NCBI RefSeq assembly: GCF_014647315.1
Contig: NZ_BMOY01000032.1
Span: forward strand, 1 to 34,891
Reading direction: 5' to 3'
DNA length: 34,891 nt
From: Paenalicyclobacillus cellulosilyticus
Lineage (GTDB): Bacteria; Bacillota; Bacilli; Alicyclobacillales; Alicyclobacillaceae
Shown here: piece after piece, positions 1 to 6,937 of the stretch
Layout of the letters: each line of letters opens with the position of its first letter
Position numbering within the stretch: the stretch's first letter is position 1
The notes under the pieces: generated by a model
Seen by the model: only the letters and a program-made list of their open reading frames with translations
Databases searched by the model: none
Told to the model about the DNA's origin: nothing
Translations under genes and position numbers: made by a program

Positions 1-374
1 GCCAATGTGGGGCGGCTTATGCTTGCCAATTGGGAGCGTATCTCCTCGGTGAGTGTGAGTTCCCCGTGGGCCGCGAGTTGTTCGGCTGTGGATAACAACA
101 CCGGATGCAAGCGTTCGGCGCAGGGATAGTCCAAGGCTTCCCAGATGAGCTGGATCACGGGCATGGCGGCCTCGTACTTGCGTTTTCGCGGCTTGGTGTG
201 GCGGCGAGCGGTGGCTTTGGGCGCGTGGCGCAACACCGTGATCGCATACTTTCGAGCGTAACCGAGCGTGGCGACGATCTCGTCTATAATTTGGGATTTC
301 TGGGTTCTGGTTTTGGCTTGTGCGTAGCGTTCGCGCATGCTGGTCAGATACTCACGGCGGCTCTTCAATGACAT
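1..374 (-). mobile_element. Transposase N-terminus (integrase-core IS), cut by window edge
   Basis: The minus strand reads open from ATG at 374 to the window edge, giving the first 124 residues of a transposase. It begins MSLKSRREYLTSMRERYAQA and continues through IIDEIVATLGYARKYAI, which resembles the helix-turn-helix N-terminal region of IS transposases that carry a DDE integrase core. The catalytic core would lie beyond the window. High Arg/Lys content and the repeated motifs just upstream of the start (404-451) fit an IS end. The plus-strand reading frame across this stretch is an antisense shadow. I am fairly sure of the transposase call. The exact IS family (ISNCY-like or IS481-like) is a guess, and whether the element is intact cannot be told from here. 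Confidence 0.82.
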
Positions 375-403
375 TCGCACAACGATCCCTTCGGTTTGAT
401 TTC

Positions 404-451
404 GATTTGAGTGATCTGAACCCCTTTCAGTTAGATTTTAAGTGAGTGATC
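404..451. repeat. Repeated motif at the IS terminus
   Basis: Two related motifs lie between the transposase start and the folD promoter: gatttgagtgatc at 404-416 and gattttaagtgagtgatc at 434-451. Both share gattt and gagtgatc. Iterated short motifs near the tip are common transposase-binding sites in IS elements, so the IS probably ends near 451. The tip and any target duplication cannot be fixed without the other end. Confidence 0.5.
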
Positions 452-459
452 GCGGCGGC

Positions 460-489
460 TTGATGGGCTTCCTTTGCGCACGGTATAAT
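460..489 (+). promoter_or_regulatory. Sigma-A promoter of folD
   Basis: The -35 box ttgatg (460-465) and the consensus -10 box tataat (484-489) are separated by 18 bases. Transcription should start near 496, giving a leader of about 200 bases that holds the ZTP riboswitch. The -35 box lies about 9 bases from the presumed IS end. Confidence 0.8.
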
Positions 490-535
490 TTCCGTTGAGG
501 ACGGTTTAGAATTGACGAGCGCGTGAATTGGACAA

Positions 536-624
536 CCGCATCCGAGCTGTCGCACGACTGGCGGAACCGTGGAGTACACCACAAGGGAGTGCGGCAGGGT
601 TTCGCTTGCCGGCCGCCTGGGCAC
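536..624 (+). promoter_or_regulatory. ZTP (pfl motif) riboswitch upstream of folD
   Basis: The leader matches the pfl/ZTP aptamer. It has gactggcgg at 556-564, the hairpin gtgg/ccac (569-572 with 579-582), the agggagtgcgg segment ending at 594, and the diagnostic ccgcctgggca at 613-623 that forms the P3/L3 part. P1 can form from ccgcat (536-541) with gtgcgg (589-594). ZTP riboswitches sense ZTP/ZMP (AICAR phosphates), which build up when 10-formyltetrahydrofolate is short, and they are known to switch on folD and purine genes. The 3' aptamer strand is also the 5' arm of the terminator at 612-655, so ligand binding should allow read-through (an ON switch). Confidence 0.93.
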
Positions 625-655
625 ACGTGGGATTGCCTGGGCGGCTTTGCGTTTT
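612..655 (+). terminator. Riboswitch-controlled intrinsic terminator
   Basis: gccgcctgggca (612-623) pairs fully with tgcctgggcggc (634-645). This is a 12-pair stem with two central G-U wobbles and a 10-base loop, followed by tttgcgtttt (646-655). The 5' arm is the conserved P3/L3 strand of the ZTP aptamer, so aptamer and terminator exclude each other. This is the expected expression platform. Confidence 0.82.
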
Positions 656-698
656 CAAGCGCAGAAATCCAAGCGCGGAAAGAGGACGGGATGTCACG

Positions 699-1622
699 AT
701 GGGCATGGCCCTCTCCGGAAAACCGGTGGCGGATACGATTCGCGCCGCGGTCAGCGCGCGCACCGCGCGGTGGCGAGCCGAGGGTGTGCGGCCGCGGATG
801 GTGATCTTGCTGATTGACGGAGACCCTGCGTCCGCCTGTTATGCAGAAGCCAAGGTGCGAACGGCCCGGCGGATCGGCATCGAGGCGCAGGTGTGGCACT
901 TTCCCCGCGATGTCCGGGAAGCCGAACTGATAGAATCCATCGCCCGGTTGAACGCGGACGACAAGGTGCACGGCGTCATGCTGGAGCTACCCTTGCCACC
1001 TCACCTGGACGAGCAGCGGATTGTCGAAGCCATCGACCCTTGCAAAGACGTGGACGGCCTCACATCGGCCAACCGCATGGCCAATTTGACGGGTGCGCCA
1101 GGGATCTACCCAGCCACACCGCTGGCGTGTGTCGCGTTGCTGCGCGCGTACGGATACTCGCTCTATGGCAAACGCGTCACCTTGGTCGGATGCGGCAAGA
1201 CGGTCGGGCAACCCCTCCTGCACGTGCTGCTGCGTGAACGGGCGACCGTCACGGTCTGCCACGAGGCGACCGTGGACATCGCGTTTCACCTGCGAACAGC
1301 CGAGATCGCGTTCGTCGCAGTGGGGAAGGCCGGACTCATCACCAAAGAGATGGTGCACAAAGACCTCGTGCTGATCGACGCCGGGATCAACCAGACGCCG
1401 GACGGGCGGATTGTCGGCGATGTCGATCCGGCGGTCGCCGATGTGGTCGCGGCACTCTCCCCGACACCGGGCGGTGTCGGCACCGTCACGACGATGCAAC
1501 TGTTCGCCAACTTGATGCATGCACTCGACTTACAGGTGGCGCGGCATGAACGCCCGTCTGCGCAACACACTTCCGCGCCACCAGCGCAGGACCGTCTGGT
1601 CTTTGGTCCGGAAGCGCGCTGA
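699..1622 (+). CDS. folD: FolD: methylenetetrahydrofolate dehydrogenase / cyclohydrolase, divergent cofactor site
   Basis: FolD interconverts 5,10-methylene-, 5,10-methenyl- and 10-formyl-tetrahydrofolate in the cytoplasm and supplies one-carbon units for purines. I start at ATG 699, about 8 bases after the Shine-Dalgarno-like agaggacggg; an upstream extension would run through the riboswitch. The protein is 307 residues. Catalytic Tyr48 and Lys52 (in CYAEAK) and KDVDG (116-120) are present, and the NAD(P)-binding Rossmann region spans about 140-280. Several family-conserved residues differ. The NADP-phosphate-binding VGRS is VGCG (Cys165), the CHS serine is CHE (Glu189), and the QLPLP glutamine is ELPLP (Glu96). 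This suggests altered cofactor preference, perhaps NAD, or a specialised paralogue. The tail beyond residue 285 is extra and low in complexity. The ZTP riboswitch supports a folate/purine role. Confidence 0.9.
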   Translation: MGMALSGKPVADTIRAAVSARTARWRAEGVRPRMVILLIDGDPASACYAEAKVRTARRIGIEAQVWHFPRDVREAELIESIARLNADDKVHGVMLELPLPPHLDEQRIVEAIDPCKDVDGLTSANRMANLTGAPGIYPATPLACVALLRAYGYSLYGKRVTLVGCGKTVGQPLLHVLLRERATVTVCHEATVDIAFHLRTAEIAFVAVGKAGLITKEMVHKDLVLIDAGINQTPDGRIVGDVDPAVADVVAALSPTPGGVGTVTTMQLFANLMHALDLQVARHERPSAQHTSAPPAQDRLVFGPEAR

Positions 1623-1651
1623 CGGAGAGGGCGCCGCAGGCCGGCACACGG

Positions 1652-3253
1652 TCAGCCCGGCGACGATGACGCCGGAAACGCCGCTTGGGGCAACAACGGA
1701 CGCCCGGGACCGGCCGCCGCAGACGGGGTCACGCCGCCGCCTGCCACCACGGCTTGGTTCGACGCCTGCCGTACGGTGAGGCGCCAAGTCCAATCGCTCA
1801 GATTGAACGTACCGGTGACGCGCGGCCCGGCGAAATGAACGACCGTCCCATGGTTCGTGATGGCGCGGATCTCCACCTTCCCGACCGCTCTGGGACAACG
1901 GTAGAGGCGCCAGCGGGCGGGCGAGGATGCGTGTTGCGTCGTCACTTCGACGTAGGGCACGCCTGCGCCCGCATCGCCTTGCCCCATGGCGACCAAGAAC
2001 GGTTCCTCCTTATCCCCTGTTTTGACTGCACCGTCCTGCCAAGCGCTCCAGACCGCGATGTCGAACGGTCCTTCATCGGCCACGATGGGATGGACGGTCG
2101 CCGCACTCACGTTGTCCGGCACCGGTCCGGGCGACTTTGGCCACAGCGGACGCCAGGAAACGCCCCCGTCTGCCGTCTCAAGGAGCAACCCGCTTCCGTC
2201 GCTCACCGTGACCGCCAACCAACCGTGTTTTGCGTCGGCAAACGATGCGGTGAACGCATCGGCACCGGTGAGCCCGCTCACGGTCAGGTGCAGCCAGCGG
2301 CGCCCGTCCGGTCGCGTGAGCGACACCGTTCCCCACGTTCGGCAGGCAGCGCAGCGGCCAAAGAAATAAGGCATCCCGCCGGCGGCGACCAGCACCGGCG
2401 TCTGGGCGTCGATGCGTTCCTGCACGCGGATCGTCGGGTAGAAAAGCGTACGAAACGACGGCTGCGCCAACACCGAGTGCCATGATGCTCCGCCGTCGGT
2501 CGTCGCGAACACCACATACGGGTTTTGATCCGCCGCACCGACCGGAGATGTCCACAACACCCACGCCGCGCGGCGACCGACGCCGGCAATCTGGGCGGAC
2601 CAGGGTGTTCCGCGGTCGAGCGGCGCGGTGAACACCTTCCGCCAATGCCGTCCTCCGTCGTCCGTACGCCAGACCCGTCCTTCCCCGGCCGCCCAACCCA
2701 CCTGCCGGGAGGAAAACGACACGGCGTCCACAGCCGGCAGGCGCATGACCCAGCGTCTGCCGCCGTCCGCGGTGTACCAAAGCTGGTGTCCGCACACCAC
2801 ATACCCCGCGCGCGCGGAAAGCGGCAAGGCGTACGTCACGGGCAACGGATCGCCTTCGCCGTCATGGACAGGCGGCAGTTTCATCCCGCGCCACGTGCGT
2901 CCTCCATCATCTGTGGCCAACAGGCCATGGCTCAGCAGCGCCCAACCGGTATCCGCATGGACGAACACGAGCGCGCGCACGCTCTGCGATCCGCTGTACG
3001 ACCGGTACCAGTGCACCCCGCCGTCGTGGGTGGCGAGCACCAGTCCGTCTCCCCCTACGTACCCGTGGCGGATATCCGGAAAAGCGACGGCGGACAGCGC
3101 AGGCCAAGGGCCGTTGTACACCGCCCAAGCAGCAGGTTCCGTTGGGTTCGCGGCGACATGGGACAAGGTGTTCGGACCCATCCGGCAACCGGTCACCACA
3201 GACGCGGTCAAGAGCATCGCGGCCACCGTCAACCACGTGCGGTGTTTGACCAC
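1652..3253 (-). CDS. Beta-propeller (YCF48/BNR-like) lipoprotein
   Basis: This is a 533-residue predicted lipoprotein. I start at GTG 3253, about 10 bases after ggagggagg; an upstream ATG at 3307 would overlap the preceding gene. A signal peptide (residues 1-22: KHR, a hydrophobic stretch, then VVTG) precedes lipid-anchoring Cys23. The mature part carries about six copies of a T-x-DGG-x-x-W motif (for example THDGGVHW, TDDGGRTW, TADGGRRW, TDDGGRHW, TTDGGASW, TADGGVSW). These mark BNR/YCF48-type beta-propeller blades like those of photosystem II assembly factors and sortilin. The C-terminal 100 residues seem to form a separate domain. It follows the lipoyl gene by 31 bases in what may be a chdC-lipoyl-lipoprotein operon, and it converges on folD 29 bases away. 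The ligand or partner is unknown. It should sit on the outer face of the membrane. Confidence 0.82.
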   Translation of the reverse strand: MVKHRTWLTVAAMLLTASVVTGCRMGPNTLSHVAANPTEPAAWAVYNGPWPALSAVAFPDIRHGYVGGDGLVLATHDGGVHWYRSYSGSQSVRALVFVHADTGWALLSHGLLATDDGGRTWRGMKLPPVHDGEGDPLPVTYALPLSARAGYVVCGHQLWYTADGGRRWVMRLPAVDAVSFSSRQVGWAAGEGRVWRTDDGGRHWRKVFTAPLDRGTPWSAQIAGVGRRAAWVLWTSPVGAADQNPYVVFATTDGGASWHSVLAQPSFRTLFYPTIRVQERIDAQTPVLVAAGGMPYFFGRCAACRTWGTVSLTRPDGRRWLHLTVSGLTGADAFTASFADAKHGWLAVTVSDGSGLLLETADGGVSWRPLWPKSPGPVPDNVSAATVHPIVADEGPFDIAVWSAWQDGAVKTGDKEEPFLVAMGQGDAGAGVPYVEVTTQHASSPARWRLYRCPRAVGKVEIRAITNHGTVVHFAGPRVTGTFNLSDWTWRLTVRQASNQAVVAGGGVTPSAAAGPGRPLLPQAAFPASSSPG

Positions 3254-3284
3254 GAAGGGTTTACCTCCCTCCGCAACGTGACCG

Positions 3285-3527
3285 TCATCGTATACCCGCC
3301 GGATCAATCCGGCATATCACTTGCCCGGGACGGACCGTATCCCCCGGCTGAACGAGCAGTTCGCGGATGACACCCGCACATTCGGCCGGCACTTCCACCG
3401 TCACCTTGTCGGTCGTCACCTCGACCAACGGTTCGTCCATCGCGACGACCTCTCCCACTTGCTTCAACCACTGGGTCAAGACGCACGCTTCCACATGTTC
3501 GCCGAGCGGCGGCAAGACCACGTCCAT
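3285..3527 (-). CDS. Free-standing lipoyl (biotinyl-lipoyl) domain protein, 80 aa
   Basis: The whole 80-residue protein is one lipoyl domain like the N-terminus of 2-oxoacid dehydrogenase E2 subunits. It starts with VVLPPLGEHVEACVLTQWL and has the lipoylation motif VEVTTDKVTVEVP with the target Lys about residue 42. The glycine-rich turn PGDTVRPGQVICRI ends the fold, and a stop follows six residues later. No linker, subunit-binding or catalytic E2 domain follows, and no E1 or E3 gene is near. It sits between chdC and the propeller lipoprotein on the same strand, 91 bases after chdC. It could be a dedicated swinging-arm carrier or the relic of a broken E2. The clean stop and intact motif favour a functional small protein. 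Confidence 0.8.
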   Translation of the reverse strand: MDVVLPPLGEHVEACVLTQWLKQVGEVVAMDEPLVEVTTDKVTVEVPAECAGVIRELLVQPGDTVRPGQVICRIDPAGIR

Positions 3528-3618
3528 GACGCCTCATCCCCTTTTCGCAAAGCCTTCGCCTCGACACACGCCGGGCCGTGGACACGACCCGAAGGTGTGC
3601 CGTCTGTCGCCGCGGTGC

Positions 3619-4386
3619 TCAGGTGCAGGCGAGCAGACGGCGCAGATCGTGTTCACTTTGGCGCACGCCGACGTAGAAGGGACCGAAATCGGCATAACGC
3701 GCGCTGGCCTCGTCAAACCTCATTTCATAGACCAGTTTTTTGAAGTGCAGCGGATCGTCGGCGAACAGCGTGACCCCCCACTCCCAGTCATCCAAACCGA
3801 CCGAACCGCTGATCATCTGCACCACTTTGCCTGCGTATTGGCGTCCAATCTGGCCGTGGCTCTTCATCAAGCGCCGCCGCTCTTCCATCGGCAGCATGTA
3901 CCAGTTGTCGCTGCCTTGCCGGCGCTTGCTCATCGGGTAAAAGCACACGTACTGCATGTCCGGCAGTGCGGGCTGGAGGCGAGACACCACGTACGGGTCA
4001 GCCATGGGATCGACACCCGGCTTCGCCAAGTAGGCACTGAGTTCCACGACGGAGATGTACGAGTACACCGGGAAGGTGTAGTCGGCGAACGGTGTCTTGG
4101 CCAGTTGGAACTTCAAATCATTCAGCTCTTGGATCGTCGGGCGCAAGTGCAGGAACAACAGGTCAGCCTCGCTGCCTGCGACGGCGAACGCGGCATAACT
4201 GCCTTGCCGCCGGGCGCGGTGTTCCAAATTTTCTCTGTGGAACGAAATCAGTGCCGCCGTCGCCGCCGTCCGCGTCGCGACCGGCGCTTCCTTCCAACGC
4301 ACCCAATCGATCCGGCGAAAGTCGTGCCAGACGTACCATCCTTCCAGGGTTTCCACCGCTTCGTGGCGCACGGGTTCTTGGTGCAC
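3619..4386 (-). CDS. chdC: ChdC/HemQ: coproheme decarboxylase
   Basis: This chlorite-dismutase-fold enzyme performs the last step of the Gram-positive coproporphyrin-dependent heme pathway, oxidative decarboxylation of coproheme to heme b using peroxide. The sequence is close to B. subtilis HemQ: it has the catalytic Tyr in CFYPMSKRR, the block DNWYMLPMEERRRLMKSHG with the heme-ligand His, and GSVGLDDWEWGVTLF. I prefer GTG 4386 (255 residues, about the family length of 254). A GGGGGGAG ribosome site lies 5 bases upstream, and the promoter at 4426-4454 would put the start of transcription only a few bases before the alternative ATG at 4413. The lipoyl and lipoprotein genes follow on the same strand. 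Confidence 0.94.
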   Translation of the reverse strand: MHQEPVRHEAVETLEGWYVWHDFRRIDWVRWKEAPVATRTAATAALISFHRENLEHRARRQGSYAAFAVAGSEADLLFLHLRPTIQELNDLKFQLAKTPFADYTFPVYSYISVVELSAYLAKPGVDPMADPYVVSRLQPALPDMQYVCFYPMSKRRQGSDNWYMLPMEERRRLMKSHGQIGRQYAGKVVQMISGSVGLDDWEWGVTLFADDPLHFKKLVYEMRFDEASARYADFGPFYVGVRQSEHDLRRLLACT

Positions 4387-4425
4387 GGGATCTCCCCCCT
4401 TCGTCCAATCCATGCGTACGCCCTG

Positions 4426-4454
4426 ACCTTACCACGTTCCTCCGCAGGATTCAA
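4426..4454 (-). promoter_or_regulatory. Sigma-A-like promoter of chdC
   Basis: On the minus strand, -35 TTGAAT (4454-4449) and -10 TAAGGT (4431-4426) are separated by 17 bases. Transcription would begin near 4419, which supports the GTG start at 4386. Confidence 0.5.
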
Positions 4455-4469
4455 ACGCAGCGGGTCCGT

Positions 4470-4487
4470 GCGGCGGCGCGCCGCCGC
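4470..4487. repeat. 18-bp perfect GC palindrome
   Basis: The sequence gcggcggcgcgccgccgc is its own reverse complement. It lies between the divergent chdC and flavoprotein promoters, and no U-tract follows on either strand, so it does not look like a terminator. It could be a protein-binding site or a structural element. A related GC-rich stretch (gcggcggcgcgcgcc) occurs near 8430. Confidence 0.6.
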
Positions 4488-4519
4488 GCCACCGTCACAA
4501 AACCTCCATGGAGCATGGC

Positions 4520-4548
4520 GATGTGGAGGCAGGGGAAGACGCTATAAT
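4520..4548 (+). promoter_or_regulatory. Possible promoter of the flavoprotein operon
   Basis: A consensus -10 box tataat lies at 4543-4548. The -35 position (gatgtg, 4520-4525) is weak. It is in the right place to drive the three plus-strand genes from 4622 to 7876. Confidence 0.4.
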
Positions 4549-4621
4549 GGTGAGGGTTGCCTCCAGGCAGTGCGGATTGCCTGCAGACGACCGAGGGACG
4601 GCCAACGCGGGAGGTGGTTTG

Positions 4622-6046
4622 ATGTCCCGGACGTACGACGTGGTGATTGTCGGTGCCGGCCCGGCCGGTTTGTATGCTGCGTACGAATTCACCTTGAAGG
4701 CGCCCTCCGCCAAGGTGTTGTTGATTGAAAAAGGGGTCGAGGCGAAATACCGCCATTGCCCCATCATGGAAGGGAAGATCGACAAGTGCCCGCCGCCCAA
4801 CCGGATCAAGACGTATGCCAGCTGTTGGCCGGCATGCGGGGTCATCAACGGTGCGGGCGGCGCTGGCAGCTTTTCCGACGGAAAGTTCAACATCACCGCC
4901 GAGTTTGGCGGGTTTCTGACCGACTACCTTCCGCCGTCGCAGGTCTTGGACCTGATCCACTATGTCGACGCCATCAACCTGCGCCATGGCGCGCCCGACA
5001 CCATCACGGATCCCACGACGGAGGCGGTGGCGCGCATCGAGCGCCGCGCGGCCGGAGCCGGCTTGAAATTGCTGCGCGCCCGCGTCCGCCACATCGGCAC
5101 CGACCGCAACCTGGAGTTGATGACCAGCATCTTCGACTACCTGTCCCAGAGAATTGAGATAAGGTTCCGGACGTTCGTGGAAGACCTGCTGCTTCATGAC
5201 GGACGGATTGCCGGCGTCCGCACGCGCGACGGCGAGGAGATCCGCGCGAAGAACGTGATCCTCGCGCCCGGGCGGGACGGCGCGACATGGCTGTCCGACC
5301 TGTTCAAACGCTACGGCTTGCGCATGACCAATAACCAAGTCGACATTGGCGTGCGCGTCGAGACGTCCAACGTGATCATGCAAGAGATCAACGAGCACCT
5401 GTACGAAGGCAAGTTTATCTTCAATTCTCCGTCGACCGGATTGCGGGTGCGGACGTTCTGCGCCAACCCGTCCGGATACGTGGTCGTGGAAAACCACACC
5501 GGCGTGATGGCAGCCAACGGCCATGCGTACAAAGACCCGAAGCTGGCGTCGCCGAACACCAACTTCGCGCTGTTGGTCAGCCATCGCTTCACCGAACCGT
5601 TCGACCGGCCCAATGAGTTCGCGCGCCAGATCTGCCGCCATGCCAACGAACTGAGCAACGGATCAATCATCATCCAAAAATACGGCGACCTGCTGAAAGG
5701 AAGGCGCAGCACCCCGGAGCGGATCCGGGAAGGGTTCATCGAGCCCACCCTGAAGGAAGCGGTACCGGGGGACCTTGGGCTCGTCCTGCCGTACAAGACG
5801 ATGGTGGCATTGATGGAAATGATTGAAGCGCTCAACCACGTCACCCCCGGCATCGCCAGCGAGCACACCCTGTTCTACGGGGTCGAAGCGAAGTTTTACG
5901 CCGCGCGGGCTGACGTGGACCGGCGGTTGCAGACGAAGATCCAAGGACTGTACTGCGCGGGGGACGGCCCTGGCATCTCGCGCGGCATCTCGCAGGCGGC
6001 GAGCAGCGGTGTCTATGTGGCGCGGAACATCATCGAGACGCTCTGA
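4622..6046 (+). CDS. FAD-dependent dehydrogenase, COG2509 type
   Basis: This 474-residue cytoplasmic flavoprotein starts at ATG 4622, four bases after a gggaggtgg ribosome site. The dinucleotide-binding motif VVIVGAGPAGLYAAYEF is at residues 6-22. It is followed by the Cys-rich segment YRHCPIMEGKIDKCPPP and the Gly-rich GAGGAGSFSDGKFN typical of the COG2509 uncharacterised FAD-dependent dehydrogenases. The C-terminal FAD motif is YCAGDGPGISRGISQAASSG. The substrate is not known for this family. It heads a plus-strand cluster with a transglycosylase-like and a patatin-like gene, but nothing in those genes points to its substrate. Family assignment is firm; function is open. Confidence 0.88.
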   Translation: MSRTYDVVIVGAGPAGLYAAYEFTLKAPSAKVLLIEKGVEAKYRHCPIMEGKIDKCPPPNRIKTYASCWPACGVINGAGGAGSFSDGKFNITAEFGGFLTDYLPPSQVLDLIHYVDAINLRHGAPDTITDPTTEAVARIERRAAGAGLKLLRARVRHIGTDRNLELMTSIFDYLSQRIEIRFRTFVEDLLLHDGRIAGVRTRDGEEIRAKNVILAPGRDGATWLSDLFKRYGLRMTNNQVDIGVRVETSNVIMQEINEHLYEGKFIFNSPSTGLRVRTFCANPSGYVVVENHTGVMAANGHAYKDPKLASPNTNFALLVSHRFTEPFDRPNEFARQICRHANELSNGSIIIQKYGDLLKGRRSTPERIREGFIEPTLKEAVPGDLGLVLPYKTMVALMEMIEALNHVTPGIASEHTLFYGVEAKFYAARADVDRRLQTKIQGLYCAGDGPGISRGISQAASSGVYVARNIIETL

Positions 6047-6143
6047 GCACGGGCCCCGCCGGGGCCGCGGCGGGGCTAAGCAAGCAGGGTCGCGGCGCAT
6101 CCGGATGCGCGCGCGTCCACAAGGAGGCGCAATCCGGCGCCGG

Positions 6144-6878
6144 ATGCGGACCTTCCTCGTCATCTGCGGCGCCGTGCTTTTGGCTTTCGCGTTCGCTTGG
6201 AGCGCGTTGTACATCTACTTCGTCCAAGTGCGGCCACTGCGGCCGCGGGCGGAAGCGGCGCTCGCGCAACTTGTGCGGCAGTACGGCGTGCATCCCGTTC
6301 AGGCTGATGAGATCCCCGCGTTCTTCCGGCACGCGGTCATCGCGACCGAAGACCGGCGCTTCGCGTGGGACCCTGGCATCGACCCGTTGGGGATCCTGCG
6401 CTCTCTCCTCGTCGACGTGGAACGGGATGGCTATGTGGAGGGCGGATCGACCATCACCCAACAGTTGGCGGACAACCTCCTCCTGCACAGCAAGGAGAAG
6501 ACCATCGGCAGGAAATTGCGCCAGGTCTTCTACGCCATCGGGCTGTACGACGTGTTCAGCAAGCAGGAGGTGTGGACCATGTACTGCAACGTGGTGTATT
6601 TCGGTCATGGTGCGTACGGGCTTTACAACGCGGCGCAGACTTACTTCGCCCGCCCGCCTTGGTCGCTCAATCCGGGCGAATTGGCGCTGCTCGCCGGTCT
6701 GCCCAACGCGCCTTCGGTCTACGATCCGTTGCGCCATTTCTCTTTGGCCCGCGCCCGTGAACGGGTGGTACTCGACAACATGGTGGATGCAGGGATGCTG
6801 ACCCAAGCCGAGGCGGCAGCCGTCTATCGCCAGCCCATCCGCTTGCGATTCGGCGTTGCACACGGGCGAGCGGGCTGA
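6144..6878 (+). CDS. Monofunctional GT51-type transglycosylase with altered catalytic motif
   Basis: This 244-residue protein has an N-terminal membrane helix (about residues 4-27) and an extracellular glycosyltransferase-51 domain. The family polymerises lipid II into glycan strands. Seen motifs are ATEDRRF with catalytic Glu69, GGSTITQQLADNLLL (100-114), RKLRQVFYAI and SKQEVWTMYCNVVYFGHGAYG. Two expected residues are changed. The second catalytic Glu of the RKxxE motif is Gln127, and the His of the F-x-x-H-x-G motif is Asp76. It may therefore be impaired or have a changed role. A ribosome site aaggaggcg (6121-6129) lies 15-16 bases before ATG 6144, rather far, so the start is slightly uncertain. 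Its stop overlaps an ATG at 6878 in the next gene's frame. Confidence 0.82.
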   Translation: MRTFLVICGAVLLAFAFAWSALYIYFVQVRPLRPRAEAALAQLVRQYGVHPVQADEIPAFFRHAVIATEDRRFAWDPGIDPLGILRSLLVDVERDGYVEGGSTITQQLADNLLLHSKEKTIGRKLRQVFYAIGLYDVFSKQEVWTMYCNVVYFGHGAYGLYNAAQTYFARPPWSLNPGELALLAGLPNAPSVYDPLRHFSLARARERVVLDNMVDAGMLTQAEAAAVYRQPIRLRFGVAHGRAG

Positions 6879-6937
6879 TGCGGATATCCCGCCCCGCCCG
6901 CGCATATACATCCCTGCGTGGGGTGGATGATGGTGCC

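Noticed and set aside
528..698. N-terminal extension of folD in the same open frame
   Set aside because: It runs through the ZTP riboswitch and terminator and shows no FolD homology; the ribosome site supports ATG 699.
4451..5641. A 396-codon minus-strand frame
   Set aside because: It is antisense to the COG2509 flavoprotein, with no recognisable domain.
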